35,122 nt of DNA from an uncultured Bacilli bacterium (GCA_944368815.1 CALVXD010000070.1:1-35122), one strand, 5' to 3'; shown: positions 8,771 to 18,436, counted from the stretch's first letter. Numbers and translations are program-made. Notes: a model not told the origin generated them from the letters alone.

Positions 8771-10730
8771 CTTGATTAGAATTTTCTTTAAATACAGCAT
8801 CTAAGTCTGGGACAGTATTGTTTGAATATGGTTCTGTTCCTTTTATGAAATAAAATATTTTGGTTTTTTCATCACCGTCACTAGCAAGTTTTCCAGTTAT
8901 GGGATTAACTAATACTCCAACAACATTCTCTGGCTTTTCATACCAATTAGTTTCTACATCTTTAAAATATGATTCCATTGTATTTATCCATATATTTTTA
9001 TGACGACCATTATCTTCGTTGGATAATTCTCTGTTATCGTCATAACCATTCCATATACCTAATACAGCATCTTGATTGTACCCAATAATCCACACATCAG
9101 TATTGGTAGTTCCTGATTTAATTGCATACTTTTGTGTTATTTGAGGTAATAAACTTATTAAAGTAGGATAATTATAATCAACAAATGCATTATCATAAGT
9201 ATAAGTAAGCATTTCATTTAAAATGTAAGTAGTACTAGAGTTTAAAATACTCTCTTTTTTATTTTTAAATTCATATAATACATTTCCATTACTATCTTCT
9301 ATTCTTTCAATAAAATGTCCTTCTATTTTATAACCCATATTGGCAAAAGCAGAATATCCAGTGAGCATATCTTTTAAACTAATTTCTTCTGTTCCTAGCG
9401 CTAAAGATGGTATTGCAGTAAGTTCACTAGTTATGCCAACTCTACTAGCCATATTAACAAGCATATCTTCTCCTAAAAAAAGATTAGTTTTAACAGCATA
9501 AATATTATCTGAATAGGCGATAGCAGCACCCATTGAAATTGGACCTTCAGCATATTTATCGTTATAATTTTTTGGAGAATAAGTTTGGTCATTAGAAAAT
9601 GTAAAAGTAGTTTTTTCACTAGTAAATGATGATGCAGAAGTAAAACCACTTTCTAATGCAGCATAATATAAAAATGGTTTCATGGTAGATCCTACTTGTC
9701 TAGTAGCATTAGTTGCTCGATTAAATTGACTTTTAGAATAATCTGCTCCTCCTACTAATGCCATAATAGCACCATCTTCTGGATCCATCATCATTCCAGC
9801 AACTTGTAAATCGCTTTCTTCATCCATTTGTTCAATAACGGCAGTTTCTAATTTTTCTTGAGCTTTTAAATCAAGCGTTGTATATATTTTTAATCCACCG
9901 GTTTCTATTAAAGAGTCGGGAATACTATTAATACTATATAATTCTTCAATAACGGCATCTCTAAAATAATTTATATATTTTAGGTCATTATCAGAAGTTT
10001 TACCATAATATGTCATTTCCGTATTATAGGCTTCATTCATTTCTTCTTCGGTAATAACATCATTATTTTTCATTAATGTAAGAACTATTTTTTGTCTCTC
10101 TTTGGCAGCTTCAGGATTATTAATAGGAGATAAATTATTTGGAGACTGCGGAATTCCTGCTAACATAGAAGCCTCTGCTAAGGTTAAATCACTAGCACTT
10201 TTGTTAAAATAATATTTTGAAGCATTTTCTATTCCAAAAACACCTCCATAATTTATAGTATTTAAGTATCCTTCTAGTATTTCATCTTTAGTATAATGTG
10301 TTTCTAATTCAAATGCTAATATTGCCTCATCAATTTTTCTTGACCATGTTTTATCAAAATTTAAAAACAAGTTTCTTGCATATTGTTGAGTAATGGTAGA
10401 TGCTCCTTCTGACATACTTTTAGTAGTAATATTAGTGACAACAGCTTTTGCTATACGGGGATAATCAAAACCAAAATGAGTATAAAAGTATTTATCTTCT
10501 GTACTAAGTGTAGCATCAATTAAATAATCACTAATATTATCAAGACTAATCCACTCATTTCCATTAGACATAAATTCTTGACCACTATTATCATATAAAT
10601 AATAAGATTGGGCTTTATTTATTTCCATTTTTGGAGTTATTAAACAATAAATATACATTCCAACATTAAATAAAATAAATAATCCAATTAACAATAATCC
10701 TAATTTAGTTATTTTTTTTATAAATTTCAT
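8766..10730 (-). CDS. Class A penicillin-binding protein (GT51 plus transpeptidase)
   Basis: A bifunctional peptidoglycan synthase of 654 residues. After one N-terminal transmembrane helix (about 10-32) comes the glycosyltransferase-51 domain with STEDKYFYTHFGFD (about 76-89) and ASTITQQYARN. The transpeptidase domain has all three active-site motifs: STMK with the catalytic Ser (RQVGSTMKPFLYYAAL), AYSDN as the SxN motif, and KSGTTN as the KTG motif. The gene faces convergently to parB and diverges from the DUF1934 gene. It resembles PBP1a/PBPF-type enzymes; I do not assign a specific symbol. Confidence 0.93.
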   Translation of the reverse strand: MKFIKKITKLGLLLIGLFILFNVGMYIYCLITPKMEINKAQSYYLYDNSGQEFMSNGNEWISLDNISDYLIDATLSTEDKYFYTHFGFDYPRIAKAVVTNITTKSMSEGASTITQQYARNLFLNFDKTWSRKIDEAILAFELETHYTKDEILEGYLNTINYGGVFGIENASKYYFNKSASDLTLAEASMLAGIPQSPNNLSPINNPEAAKERQKIVLTLMKNNDVITEEEMNEAYNTEMTYYGKTSDNDLKYINYFRDAVIEELYSINSIPDSLIETGGLKIYTTLDLKAQEKLETAVIEQMDEESDLQVAGMMMDPEDGAIMALVGGADYSKSQFNRATNATRQVGSTMKPFLYYAALESGFTSASSFTSEKTTFTFSNDQTYSPKNYNDKYAEGPISMGAAIAYSDNIYAVKTNLFLGEDMLVNMASRVGITSELTAIPSLALGTEEISLKDMLTGYSAFANMGYKIEGHFIERIEDSNGNVLYEFKNKKESILNSSTTYILNEMLTYTYDNAFVDYNYPTLISLLPQITQKYAIKSGTTNTDVWIIGYNQDAVLGIWNGYDDNRELSNEDNGRHKNIWINTMESYFKDVETNWYEKPENVVGVLVNPITGKLASDGDEKTKIFYFIKGTEPYSNNTVPDLDAVFKENSNQE

Positions 10731-10831
10731 TAAAATTCACCACTTTTCAACATAAAATAAGTATTTTTTATTATCCATAATTATTATTTAACAAAAAAAT
10801 AAAAATATAAGTTTTATTTTTATTAATATTG

Positions 10832-10840
10832 TGATATAAT
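10832..10840 (+). promoter_or_regulatory. Extended -10 promoter of the DUF1934-argS-rpoE unit
   Basis: TGATATAAT is a perfect extended -10 element; no good -35 box is present at the expected distance. A transcript would begin near 10847, just upstream of the GGTGGTGA ribosome binding site. Confidence 0.65.
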
Positions 10841-10864
10841 GTCAAATGAAATTTATGTTTGGTG

Positions 10865-11254
10865 GTGAATGATATAAAAATTAAAGTAAAAGGTTATTTA
10901 AGAGATATAGATGAAGGAACAATAACTAATATTGATACTTTTGGAATAAAAAATAAAAATAAAATAACTTATAATGAAGAAACTGTTACTAATACAATAT
11001 TACAAGAAGATAATAAATTAATATTAATAAGGGAAAATAACGAATTTAAAAACATATTAATATTTGATTTAAATAAAGAAACAATTTCAGAATATTTACT
11101 TAAAGAAAATGATTTAACTATTGAACTTAATATAAAAACTAATTTAATAGAAATAGAAGATAATCATATAAAAGTAAGATATTTAGTTATTGATTCTGAT
11201 AATGAATATGAATATAGTATAGAAATGAGTGATAAGTATGAGTATAAAAACTGA
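10865..11254 (+). CDS. DUF1934 (YwiB-like) beta-barrel protein
   Basis: About 130 residues with alternating beta strands (IKIKVKGYLRDI, KNKITYNEE, LTIELNIKTN, HIKVRYLVID), matching YwiB, a small calycin-like barrel protein of unknown function that sits upstream of argS in many Firmicutes. The start is uncertain: no in-frame ATG exists near the GGTGGTGA ribosome binding site at 10861-10868. The GTG at 10865 overlaps that site, and the better-spaced codon is ATA at 10874. It overlaps argS by 17 bases. Confidence 0.75.
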   Translation: MNDIKIKVKGYLRDIDEGTITNIDTFGIKNKNKITYNEETVTNTILQEDNKLILIRENNEFKNILIFDLNKETISEYLLKENDLTIELNIKTNLIEIEDNHIKVRYLVIDSDNEYEYSIEMSDKYEYKN

Positions 11255-12851
11255 AATAGGACATATCATAAAATGTAGTTTAAATAAGTTAAATATTGAA
11301 AAAGATGTAATAGTAGAAATTCCTAAAGATAAAAGAAATGGAGATTATTCTACTAATATAGCATTAACTTTAACTAAAGATTTAGGTAAGAATCCTATGG
11401 ATATTGCTAATATGATTGTAGAAAATATTAGTGATGATATGATTGAAAAATTAGAAGTAGTAAGACCAGGATTTATTAATATTTTTATAAGTAAAAAATA
11501 TCTATTAAATAAGCTTAATGAAATAATTGATAAAGATAAAAACTATGGTAAAAGTGACATAGGAAATAATAAAAAAATTAATTTAGAATATGTAAGTGCT
11601 AATCCAACAGGTATACTTCATGTAGGACATGGAAGAGGAGCTACTTATGGCGACAATTTATCTAGAATATTAAGTTTTATTGGTTATGATGTAACAAGAG
11701 AGTATTATATAAACGATGCTGGTAACCAAATGAATAATTTAGGAATATCTATAAAAGAAAGATATAAAGAATTATGTGGATTAAAATGTGAATTACCAGA
11801 AGATGGATATCATGGTAAAGAAATAATAACTATTGCTAAAGAAATATATGATAATTATAAGGATAGTAAATTAAATGAAGACATATACTTTTTTAGAAAA
11901 GAAGGATTAGATATTTTACTAGATAAAATAAAAAAAGATTTAGATAAATATCGTGTTAATTTTGATGTATTTACTAGTGAACAAAGTTTATATGACAGAG
12001 GTCTTGTAGATACAGTGTTAACTAAACTTAAAAATAGTGGTAATTGTTATATAAATGAAGGCGCTTTATGGTTAAAAACTTCTGATTATGGTGATGAAAA
12101 AGATCGTGTATTGATAAAAAATGATGGTAATTATACATATTTACTTCCAGATATAGCATACCATGTTAATAAAATAGATAGAGGATTTGAAGAATTAATA
12201 GATGTTTTGGGTTCAGATCATCACGGATACATTAATAGATTAAAAGCATCATTAGAAATACTTGGTAAAGATAAAGATATGTTAAATATAAAAATACTTC
12301 AAATGGTTAGATTAATAAAAGATGGCGAAGAACTAAAATTAAGTAAAAGAACAGGAAAAACAGTAACATTAATTGATTTAATTGATGAAGTAGGAGTAAA
12401 TGCTACAAGATATTTCTTCGCATCTAAAAGTATAGATACACAAATGGATTTTGATTTAGATTTAGCCTTAAAACAATCAAATGACAATCCAGTATATTAT
12501 ATAGAATATGCTAATGCAAGAATTGCATCTATATTAAGAAATTATCATAAAAAGATTACTAAACAAGAAGAATATAGAACATTAGATAATGATGCAACAT
12601 ATATTATTTTGAATAAATTATATGAGTTTGAAGATATAGTAATAAGTGCAGGTGAAAAAAGATTACCTCATTTAGTGGCTAACTATGTCTATGAACTAGC
12701 AGCATTATTCCATAATTATTATGCAAAAGAAAAAATAATAACTGAAGATGAATTATCTACAAAAGAAAGAATAGTACTAGTAAAGGCTATTAAAATAGTT
12801 ATAAATAATGCTTTAGATTTAATTGGTATAATTCCAAGAGAAGAAATGTAG
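11238..12851 (+). CDS. argS: Arginyl-tRNA synthetase
   Basis: Class I synthetase charging tRNA-Arg, 537 residues. It has the N-terminal Add-1 tRNA-binding domain, the HIGH motif as HVGHGRG in ANPTGILHVGHGRGATYGD, the KMSK-equivalent KLSKRTG, and the C-terminal DALR anticodon-binding domain (YANARIASILRNY ... LPHLVANYVYELAALFHNYY). ATG 11238 is preferred to the GTG three codons earlier. The start lies inside the DUF1934 gene, so the two are coupled; rpoE follows after 11 bases with a GGAGG site. Confidence 0.96.
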   Translation: MSIKTEIGHIIKCSLNKLNIEKDVIVEIPKDKRNGDYSTNIALTLTKDLGKNPMDIANMIVENISDDMIEKLEVVRPGFINIFISKKYLLNKLNEIIDKDKNYGKSDIGNNKKINLEYVSANPTGILHVGHGRGATYGDNLSRILSFIGYDVTREYYINDAGNQMNNLGISIKERYKELCGLKCELPEDGYHGKEIITIAKEIYDNYKDSKLNEDIYFFRKEGLDILLDKIKKDLDKYRVNFDVFTSEQSLYDRGLVDTVLTKLKNSGNCYINEGALWLKTSDYGDEKDRVLIKNDGNYTYLLPDIAYHVNKIDRGFEELIDVLGSDHHGYINRLKASLEILGKDKDMLNIKILQMVRLIKDGEELKLSKRTGKTVTLIDLIDEVGVNATRYFFASKSIDTQMDFDLDLALKQSNDNPVYYIEYANARIASILRNYHKKITKQEEYRTLDNDATYIILNKLYEFEDIVISAGEKRLPHLVANYVYELAALFHNYYAKEKIITEDELSTKERIVLVKAIKIVINNALDLIGIIPREEM

Positions 12852-12862
12852 GAGGAAATAAA

Positions 12863-13300
12863 ATGTTAAATAAAATGACTAAAGATGAATTAGAGTTATT
12901 ATCTTATACAAAAATAGCAGAAATGTATTTAAAAGAAAATAAAACTACAATGAATACTGCTGAGTTATTTAAAGAAATATGTAATTTACTTGGATTAAGT
13001 GAAGCAGAATATCAAGAAAAAATTGCAGATTTCTTTCAATCATTAACAACTTCAAAAGAATTTATTCTATTAAATGATGGAAAATGGGATTTAAAAGCTA
13101 ATCACTCTGTGAAGATAAATATAGATGATATTTATGAAGAATCAGATGAAGGAGTAGAAAACGAAGAAAAAAATGATGAAATAGAAGATGAATATGAAGA
13201 CGAAGAAGATAATTATGATACTCCAATAGAAGATGATTATAATGATGATGATTTGTCTGATTTAACAATATTAGATGATAACGAAATGGAAGAAGAGTAA
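12863..13300 (+). CDS. rpoE: DNA-directed RNA polymerase delta subunit
   Basis: The Firmicutes-specific delta subunit, which increases RNA polymerase recycling and selectivity. The 145-residue product has the HARE-HTH domain in residues 1-90 (AEMYLKENKTTMNTAELFKEIC; SKEFILLNDGKWDLKANH) and a highly acidic, disordered tail of Glu, Asp and Asn from about residue 95, exactly the family design. It is the last gene of the DUF1934-argS-rpoE run and ends at an intrinsic terminator. Confidence 0.93.
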   Translation: MLNKMTKDELELLSYTKIAEMYLKENKTTMNTAELFKEICNLLGLSEAEYQEKIADFFQSLTTSKEFILLNDGKWDLKANHSVKINIDDIYEESDEGVENEEKNDEIEDEYEDEEDNYDTPIEDDYNDDDLSDLTILDDNEMEEE

Positions 13301-13314
13301 TGTCTTCTTTTTTT
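13290..13314 (+). terminator. Intrinsic terminator of rpoE
   Basis: AGAAGA (13291-13296) pairs with TCTTCT (13303-13308), followed by seven T. The left arm lies in the last codons of rpoE. Confidence 0.75.
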
Positions 13315-13358
13315 CATTAATAATAATATAGTGCATATATTTAATTAGGTGAATATTT

Positions 13359-14282
13359 ATGCAAAAGAAAATAAAAGTAGGAATACCAAGAGCATTTTTG
13401 TATTATCGACACAATGTATTATGGAAAACTTTTTTTGAAAAGTTAAATTGTAATGTTATACTTAGTCCTGAAACAAATAAAGAAATAGTAGACATAGGTA
13501 AAAAATATTCAATTGATGAATCGTGTTTATCATCAAAAATATATATGGGACATGTTGCATATTTAGTTGATAAATGCGATTATATTTTAGTGCCAAGAAT
13601 ATGTGATTATGGAAAGAATAATAATGTATGCGTAAGATTTAATGCACTATATGATATAGTAAAAAATTTATTTCCAATGGTAAATGTTTTAAATTACAAT
13701 ATAGAAAAAACTAAATTAAAAGGTGAATTTATTGGATTTATTAAAATGGGACTTAAAATAAATAAAAATATATGCAAAGTTATATATAGCTATATAATTG
13801 CTAAAATTAAAGAAAATAAACATAATAGCATGCTTATGAATAAACAAAGAAATATTTTAAAAAATAATAAATTAAAAATATTAATTGTGGCACATCCTTA
13901 TAATATTTATGATAAATATATTGGGGAACCTATAATAAAATTTTTAAAAAGTATGAATGTTGAAATATTATATGCAGATTTATTAGATAGGAAAACTGCA
14001 ATAGATTATTCATATGAGTTATCAAATACTTTATATTGGACATATTCTAAAGAATTAGTGGGAGCAGTTGATTATTATAAAGATGCAGTAAACGGTATCA
14101 TTTTTATTACATCGTTTCCTTGTGGTCCTGATTCGTTAGTAAATGAACTTTTAATTAGAAAATTAAATAATATTCCAATAACCAATATTTTAATAGATGA
14201 GTCTACTGCTGAAGCAGGATTAATAACTAGATTAGAAAGTTTTGTTGATATAATAAAAGGAAAGAAGGAAAAAAATGACTAA
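13359..14282 (+). CDS. Acyl-CoA dehydratase activase-related protein (DUF2229/COG3580-like)
   Basis: A 307-residue protein related to the 2-hydroxyacyl-CoA dehydratase/BcrB-type fold that occurs as part of large activase-related proteins in Firmicutes. Recognisable stretches are KVGIPRAFLYYRHNVLWKTFFEKLNCNV, the Cys-containing SIDESCLSSKIYMGHVAYL, DYILVPRICDYGKN and the late ITSFPCGPDSLVNELL; these cysteines are candidates for an iron-sulfur cluster. It overlaps the next gene by 8 bases, and the two may form a heteromer. The substrate is unknown, and no ATPase activase domain is encoded in the pair. Confidence 0.75.
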   Translation: MQKKIKVGIPRAFLYYRHNVLWKTFFEKLNCNVILSPETNKEIVDIGKKYSIDESCLSSKIYMGHVAYLVDKCDYILVPRICDYGKNNNVCVRFNALYDIVKNLFPMVNVLNYNIEKTKLKGEFIGFIKMGLKINKNICKVIYSYIIAKIKENKHNSMLMNKQRNILKNNKLKILIVAHPYNIYDKYIGEPIIKFLKSMNVEILYADLLDRKTAIDYSYELSNTLYWTYSKELVGAVDYYKDAVNGIIFITSFPCGPDSLVNELLIRKLNNIPITNILIDESTAEAGLITRLESFVDIIKGKKEKND

Positions 14283-15339
14283 AAAAATTACATTTCCCCA
14301 CATAGGTTCTTATTATATACCAATAAAATATTTAATAAAAAAGACTACATTATGTGAAGTAATAGTTCCTCCTAAAATAACTAAAAAAACAATAGAATTA
14401 GGAAGTAAATATAGTCCTGATTATGTATGTGTTCCATTTAAATATAATTTAGGTAATTTTATTGAAAGTATTGAATTAGGAGCTAATGTTATTCTTCAAG
14501 CAGGAGGGGGATGTCGTTATGGATATTATGCTGAACTTCAAGAACAAATATTAAAAGATTTAGGATACAATATAGAATTTGTAAACTTCATAAAAAATAA
14601 TCGAGTGTCTATATTTAATATTTATAAATATGTTAAAAAAGTAAATCCAAAACTTAATATTTTTAAGTATTTCTATTATTTAATTAATACTATTTTAATG
14701 GTAATAATAATGGATAAATTGCAAAAAAACATGCGTGAAAATATGGGATTTGAAGTATTAGAAAACAGTTTTAATAAAATAGAACAAAAATTATTTGAAG
14801 AACTTCAAGGTAAAATAAATCCTTTAAAGTTATTTAGAATATATCGTAAATATAAAAAAGAATATAAAAATTGTCCTATAAATAAGCCAAACGATTGTTT
14901 AAAAGTAGGTATAGTAGGAGAATTATATTCAATAATGGAACCATATTGTTCTTGTTTTATTGAAAAAAAACTAGCATTAAAAGGAATTGAAGTAAAAAGA
15001 TTTACGACAGTAACATATTTGTTACTTGAAAAACAACACAACATAAAAAGATTATTAAAAAAAGGTAAAAAGTATTTAAAATATCATTTAGGAGCTGATG
15101 CAACTGAAAGTGTGGTTTTAACGGAAGAGTTGGCTAAACAAGGATTTGATGGAATAATTCATATAAAAAGTTTTGGATGCACTCCTGAATTAAATGCTAT
15201 GCCAATACTATCAAAAGTATCTGAAGATTATGGTATTCCTATAATATATTTTAGTTTTGATTCACAAGATAGCGAAGTAGGAATAGAAACTAGATTGGAA
15301 GCTTTTTATGATATGATTATTGCTAAAAAGAAAAAATAA
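14275..15339 (+). CDS. 2-hydroxyacyl-CoA dehydratase-like protein (COG3581-like), partner of the preceding gene
   Basis: A 354-residue companion, same superfamily. Family-like stretches are KITFPHIGSYYIPIKYL, YSPDYVCVPFKYNLGNFIE, QAGGGCRYGYYAE, MEPYCSCFIEKKLALKG and IKSFGCTPELNAMPIL, giving several conserved cysteines suited to a 4Fe-4S cluster. In larger homologues the two halves and an ATP-dependent activase are fused; here two halves are separate genes translated in tandem. Its role is unknown; a function in radical or electron-transfer chemistry is inferred only from the family. Confidence 0.75.
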   Translation: MTKKITFPHIGSYYIPIKYLIKKTTLCEVIVPPKITKKTIELGSKYSPDYVCVPFKYNLGNFIESIELGANVILQAGGGCRYGYYAELQEQILKDLGYNIEFVNFIKNNRVSIFNIYKYVKKVNPKLNIFKYFYYLINTILMVIIMDKLQKNMRENMGFEVLENSFNKIEQKLFEELQGKINPLKLFRIYRKYKKEYKNCPINKPNDCLKVGIVGELYSIMEPYCSCFIEKKLALKGIEVKRFTTVTYLLLEKQHNIKRLLKKGKKYLKYHLGADATESVVLTEELAKQGFDGIIHIKSFGCTPELNAMPILSKVSEDYGIPIIYFSFDSQDSEVGIETRLEAFYDMIIAKKKK

Positions 15340-15354
15340 TTATATCTTTTTTTT
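15330..15354 (+). terminator. Probable terminator of the activase-related pair
   Basis: AAAAAGA near the stop codon pairs with TCTTTTT at 15346-15352, followed by more T. The stem is entirely A-T/G-C weak. Confidence 0.45.
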
Positions 15355-15394
15355 GTATATTATGTTACAATATAGTTAAAATAGAGGTGATAGA

Positions 15395-17020
15395 ATGACT
15401 GGTAAATCTAAGTTAGCTTTTTGGACAATAACACTAATAATTTTATTTGGGTTATTAAGTATTGTTGGGTATATGATGATAAATGAATATCAAGAAGAAA
15501 TAGTATATCAAAATTTGACACCTAATGGATATGAAGATATAAAAATAAATGAAAATACAACTTTATTAACTTATGAAAAAAATAAAAAATACGGGATAAT
15601 GGATTATAATGGTAATATTATAGAAGATGCCTTGTATGAATTTAATGATATTCTATATGGATATGATAACTATTATAGAGTATTTACTAATGATAATAAA
15701 ATATTAATAAAAAGAAATGGAAAATTAGTAAAAGATATTACAAATAATACAGATAAATATATTTTATTAAAAGATGAAACTGATAAAGACTCTGAATATA
15801 TTATATATATTACAAGCGATAATTCATTTGCTAATACTAAAATAAAAGATGATACATATGTTGCTAATATATTTGATAATAATAAATATACATCAAAAAT
15901 ACTAGATGTAAATGAAGGAATTGTAAATGAATTAGAAGGATTTATAGGAAAAGTAAATAATAGTAGTAGCGCATTAGAAAAATATTTGATTCAAATAATA
16001 GAAGACAAAGTAAATTTATTAAGTATATATGATTACAGCGTTTTATTGGAAGGTTATTCTAAAATAGGAGACGAAGAAAATATAGTTGGTTATGAATATT
16101 GTGGATCAATAAATAATGATAATTATATAACTGTTTGTAAAGACAATAAATGCGGAATAGTTAACAGTAGTGATGAAGTTTTACTTCCATTAGATTATGA
16201 AGAAGTAAAAATGGTGGAACAAGTAGAACCATTATATTTTGCGGCATCAAAAAATGGAAAATATGGAATAGTAAATTTTAATAATGAAGAAGTAGTAGAA
16301 TTTATATATGATAATGTAGCTTCTTATAACAATACCTTTATATTAGAAAAAGATAATCAATTATTGATTACTGACAATAAATTAAATAAACAATTACAAA
16401 TACAATTAAAAAGTTACGACAATGTTGAATATTCTATTTATAATGATGAATATATTAAAATTTCAATACATGACATGTCAAATGCAGGGACTCCTAGTAA
16501 AATAATAATTATTGACCAAGATAATAATATTAAAGAATATAAGTACGAAGAATTTATTGATATAAATAACAATGAAGGTAAAATGAGTAAAGATTATTAT
16601 GCAACTTATAATATAAAAAACAATGAAGTTTATATTGATGTATATGATGGATTATCAATAAAGAAATCATTTACTATAATACAAATTAATGAAATAAGTA
16701 ACATGTATTTGGATGCTATATCTAGTAATGAATTATTATTAAAAATGAAAACTAATAATGGTGATTATTATACTATATTAAATATAGATACTGGTAATAT
16801 AGTAATTAATGATGCTGTAAAAAAAATTAATGTAAGAAATATGGATAATAATGATTTTATAGTGGACATAGAAGATAGTAATTTAATATATTATAAAAAT
16901 GATTTAAATTCTAAAATATTAGAAGAAAATATTATTTCATCTATAAAAGTTACAAATGAAGTATATATTATAAAAAAATTGAATAATACAGTATATTTAT
17001 ACAAAATAGGAAAAAGATAG
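15395..17020 (+). CDS. Membrane-anchored WG-repeat protein
   Basis: A 541-residue protein with an N-terminal transmembrane helix (about 8-30) and a large extracytoplasmic region. At least three degenerate WG (KWG) repeats are visible: KKYGIMDYNGNIIEDALYEF, NKCGIVNSSDEVLLPLDYEEV and GKYGIVNFNNEEVVEFIYDNV. WG repeats are beta-rich modules of uncertain, probably binding, function. It has its own GAGGTGATAG ribosome binding site and a strong terminator, so it appears to be monocistronic. Confidence 0.8.
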   Translation: MTGKSKLAFWTITLIILFGLLSIVGYMMINEYQEEIVYQNLTPNGYEDIKINENTTLLTYEKNKKYGIMDYNGNIIEDALYEFNDILYGYDNYYRVFTNDNKILIKRNGKLVKDITNNTDKYILLKDETDKDSEYIIYITSDNSFANTKIKDDTYVANIFDNNKYTSKILDVNEGIVNELEGFIGKVNNSSSALEKYLIQIIEDKVNLLSIYDYSVLLEGYSKIGDEENIVGYEYCGSINNDNYITVCKDNKCGIVNSSDEVLLPLDYEEVKMVEQVEPLYFAASKNGKYGIVNFNNEEVVEFIYDNVASYNNTFILEKDNQLLITDNKLNKQLQIQLKSYDNVEYSIYNDEYIKISIHDMSNAGTPSKIIIIDQDNNIKEYKYEEFIDINNNEGKMSKDYYATYNIKNNEVYIDVYDGLSIKKSFTIIQINEISNMYLDAISSNELLLKMKTNNGDYYTILNIDTGNIVINDAVKKINVRNMDNNDFIVDIEDSNLIYYKNDLNSKILEENIISSIKVTNEVYIIKKLNNTVYLYKIGKR

Positions 17021-17054
17021 ATTATGCTTTTAGAGAAACTAGCATAATTTTTCT
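17021..17054 (+). terminator. Intrinsic terminator of the WG-repeat gene
   Basis: ATTATGCT (17021-17028) pairs perfectly with AGCATAAT (17041-17048), followed by a T tract. Confidence 0.9.
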
Positions 17055-17073
17055 TTTGTATCTTAAAAAAATA

Positions 17074-17082
17074 TGTTATAAT
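17074..17082 (+). promoter_or_regulatory. Extended -10 promoter of the membrane-protein pair
   Basis: TGTTATAAT forms an extended -10 element with TATAAT at 17077-17082. A TTGTAT box upstream is 15 bp away, shorter than ideal. Confidence 0.6.
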
Positions 17083-17108
17083 AAATTTAGAAAAAGGAGA
17101 CTATTAAT

Positions 17109-17768
17109 ATGATGATTTTTGTTATAATGACAATGCTTTGTCTAATAAGTATTCCATTAATGTATCATTTATTTGAAAAAAAGGGATTAAAAATTTTATT
17201 TTTATTATTTTATATGTTGGCTTATATATTTACATTAAAAAACATAAAAATATTAAATATAGACTTTAGTTTAATGATTATACCATATGTTAGTTTGTTA
17301 TCCATTCTATACATAGCTAATCAAAAAATAAGTGCTAAGGATATAAAGAAAAACTTGCATATAAATATTTTGTTTATTTTAACTATAATTATATTATTGA
17401 TAATACTATTTTTATATAATCAGTCAGTAACTGATTTAACAACAGCAAATTTAAATAAATTAGTAGAAAGTAATATTGTATCCTTGATACTATTTCCGAT
17501 AGTTACTGTTATATCATTATATGGCACATATAAATTATATAATTTTATGAAAAAAAGTAGCAACATATTATTTATTAATATATCTTTAACAACTATAATA
17601 ATAGGTATTATTGATTGTATTTTATTTACTGTTCTTGCTAATATAGGTAATTTTAATATAGTATCTTCAGTGAAATTAGGATTAGGTAATTACTTAATGA
17701 AAATAATTTTATCATTAGTTTTTATTCCAATTATTTCTTATGTAGTAAATAGAAAGAAGGGGATATAA
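17109..17768 (+). CDS. Six-helix membrane protein, possible VUT/YhhQ-family member
   Basis: A 219-residue, strongly hydrophobic protein with about six transmembrane segments and very few soluble residues. The late segment pattern IIGIIDCILFTVLANIG followed by LGNYLMKIILSLVFIPIISYVV resembles the VUT/YhhQ (queuosine-precursor transporter) family, where a SxxxQxxDSxxF helix is followed by a YxxKxxxAxxxTP helix, but key residues are diverged. The gene has the extended -10 promoter and an AAAAGGAG site. It overlaps the next, similar gene by one base; together they may be two halves or paralogues of one transporter. Function not proven. Confidence 0.55.
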   Translation: MMIFVIMTMLCLISIPLMYHLFEKKGLKILFLLFYMLAYIFTLKNIKILNIDFSLMIIPYVSLLSILYIANQKISAKDIKKNLHINILFILTIIILLIILFLYNQSVTDLTTANLNKLVESNIVSLILFPIVTVISLYGTYKLYNFMKKSSNILFINISLTTIIIGIIDCILFTVLANIGNFNIVSSVKLGLGNYLMKIILSLVFIPIISYVVNRKKGI

Positions 17769-18436
17769 TGAATTTATTATTTTTATTAATTGAAGTTATA
17801 TTATCTTATATAATACTTCTATTTGTGTGTAAAAAATATAAAGAAGAAGGAATATATATATGGATAATTGTAATTTTACTAATTTCAAGTATAATGAGTA
17901 TAAAAAGTATAGAAATAAATAATGTTAATATTGCATTAGGAATTGGAGTTTCATCTAGTATTTATATAGCTAATAATATTTTAATTCAAAAAAAAGGTAC
18001 TGAGCATATGAAAAAAATAACAACAATAATGTTGATTATTAGTTTTATATTTATTTGTTTGTTAATTTTGTCTAGTGGATTACAAATTAGTGATTATAAT
18101 AACATTTCAAATTTAATGTATAATAATGTGATTTTTTCAAATATTAAATTTATTATAGCTAATGTAATTTCAATAATTACTGCAATTTATATAAATAATT
18201 TTCTATATTATGAATTAAGGAAAGTAAAAAATAAAATATGGATAAGTAATATCTTTTCTTCACTAATTTTTGCTTTTGTAGAATCTATAATTTTTGTGCT
18301 TATAACTAAATTTATAAATGGTTCATTGTATGTAGTAATGATGACAATAGTAATTAGATATATATTAAGATTAATAATATTAATAATAGGTACTGATGTA
18401 ATATATATAGCTAATAATTTTAGGGAAAGGTTGTGA
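17768..18436 (+). CDS. Second six-helix membrane protein, possible VUT/YhhQ-family member
   Basis: 222 residues, about six transmembrane helices. The N-terminal half (EVILSYIILLFVCKKYKEEGIYIWIIVILLISSIMSIKSIE ... ALGIGVSSSIYIANNIL, quoted in parts) follows the VUT/YhhQ layout closely, including the helix after which an acidic/histidine turn (GTEH) occurs. The second half has IISIITAIYINNF-like and FAFVESIIFVLITKF segments in the expected order. It begins at the last base of the previous stop codon (TAATG). The two tandem proteins look like diverged paralogues. Alternative: another small permease component. Confidence 0.55.
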   Translation: MNLLFLLIEVILSYIILLFVCKKYKEEGIYIWIIVILLISSIMSIKSIEINNVNIALGIGVSSSIYIANNILIQKKGTEHMKKITTIMLIISFIFICLLILSSGLQISDYNNISNLMYNNVIFSNIKFIIANVISIITAIYINNFLYYELRKVKNKIWISNIFSSLIFAFVESIIFVLITKFINGSLYVVMMTIVIRYILRLIILIIGTDVIYIANNFRERL

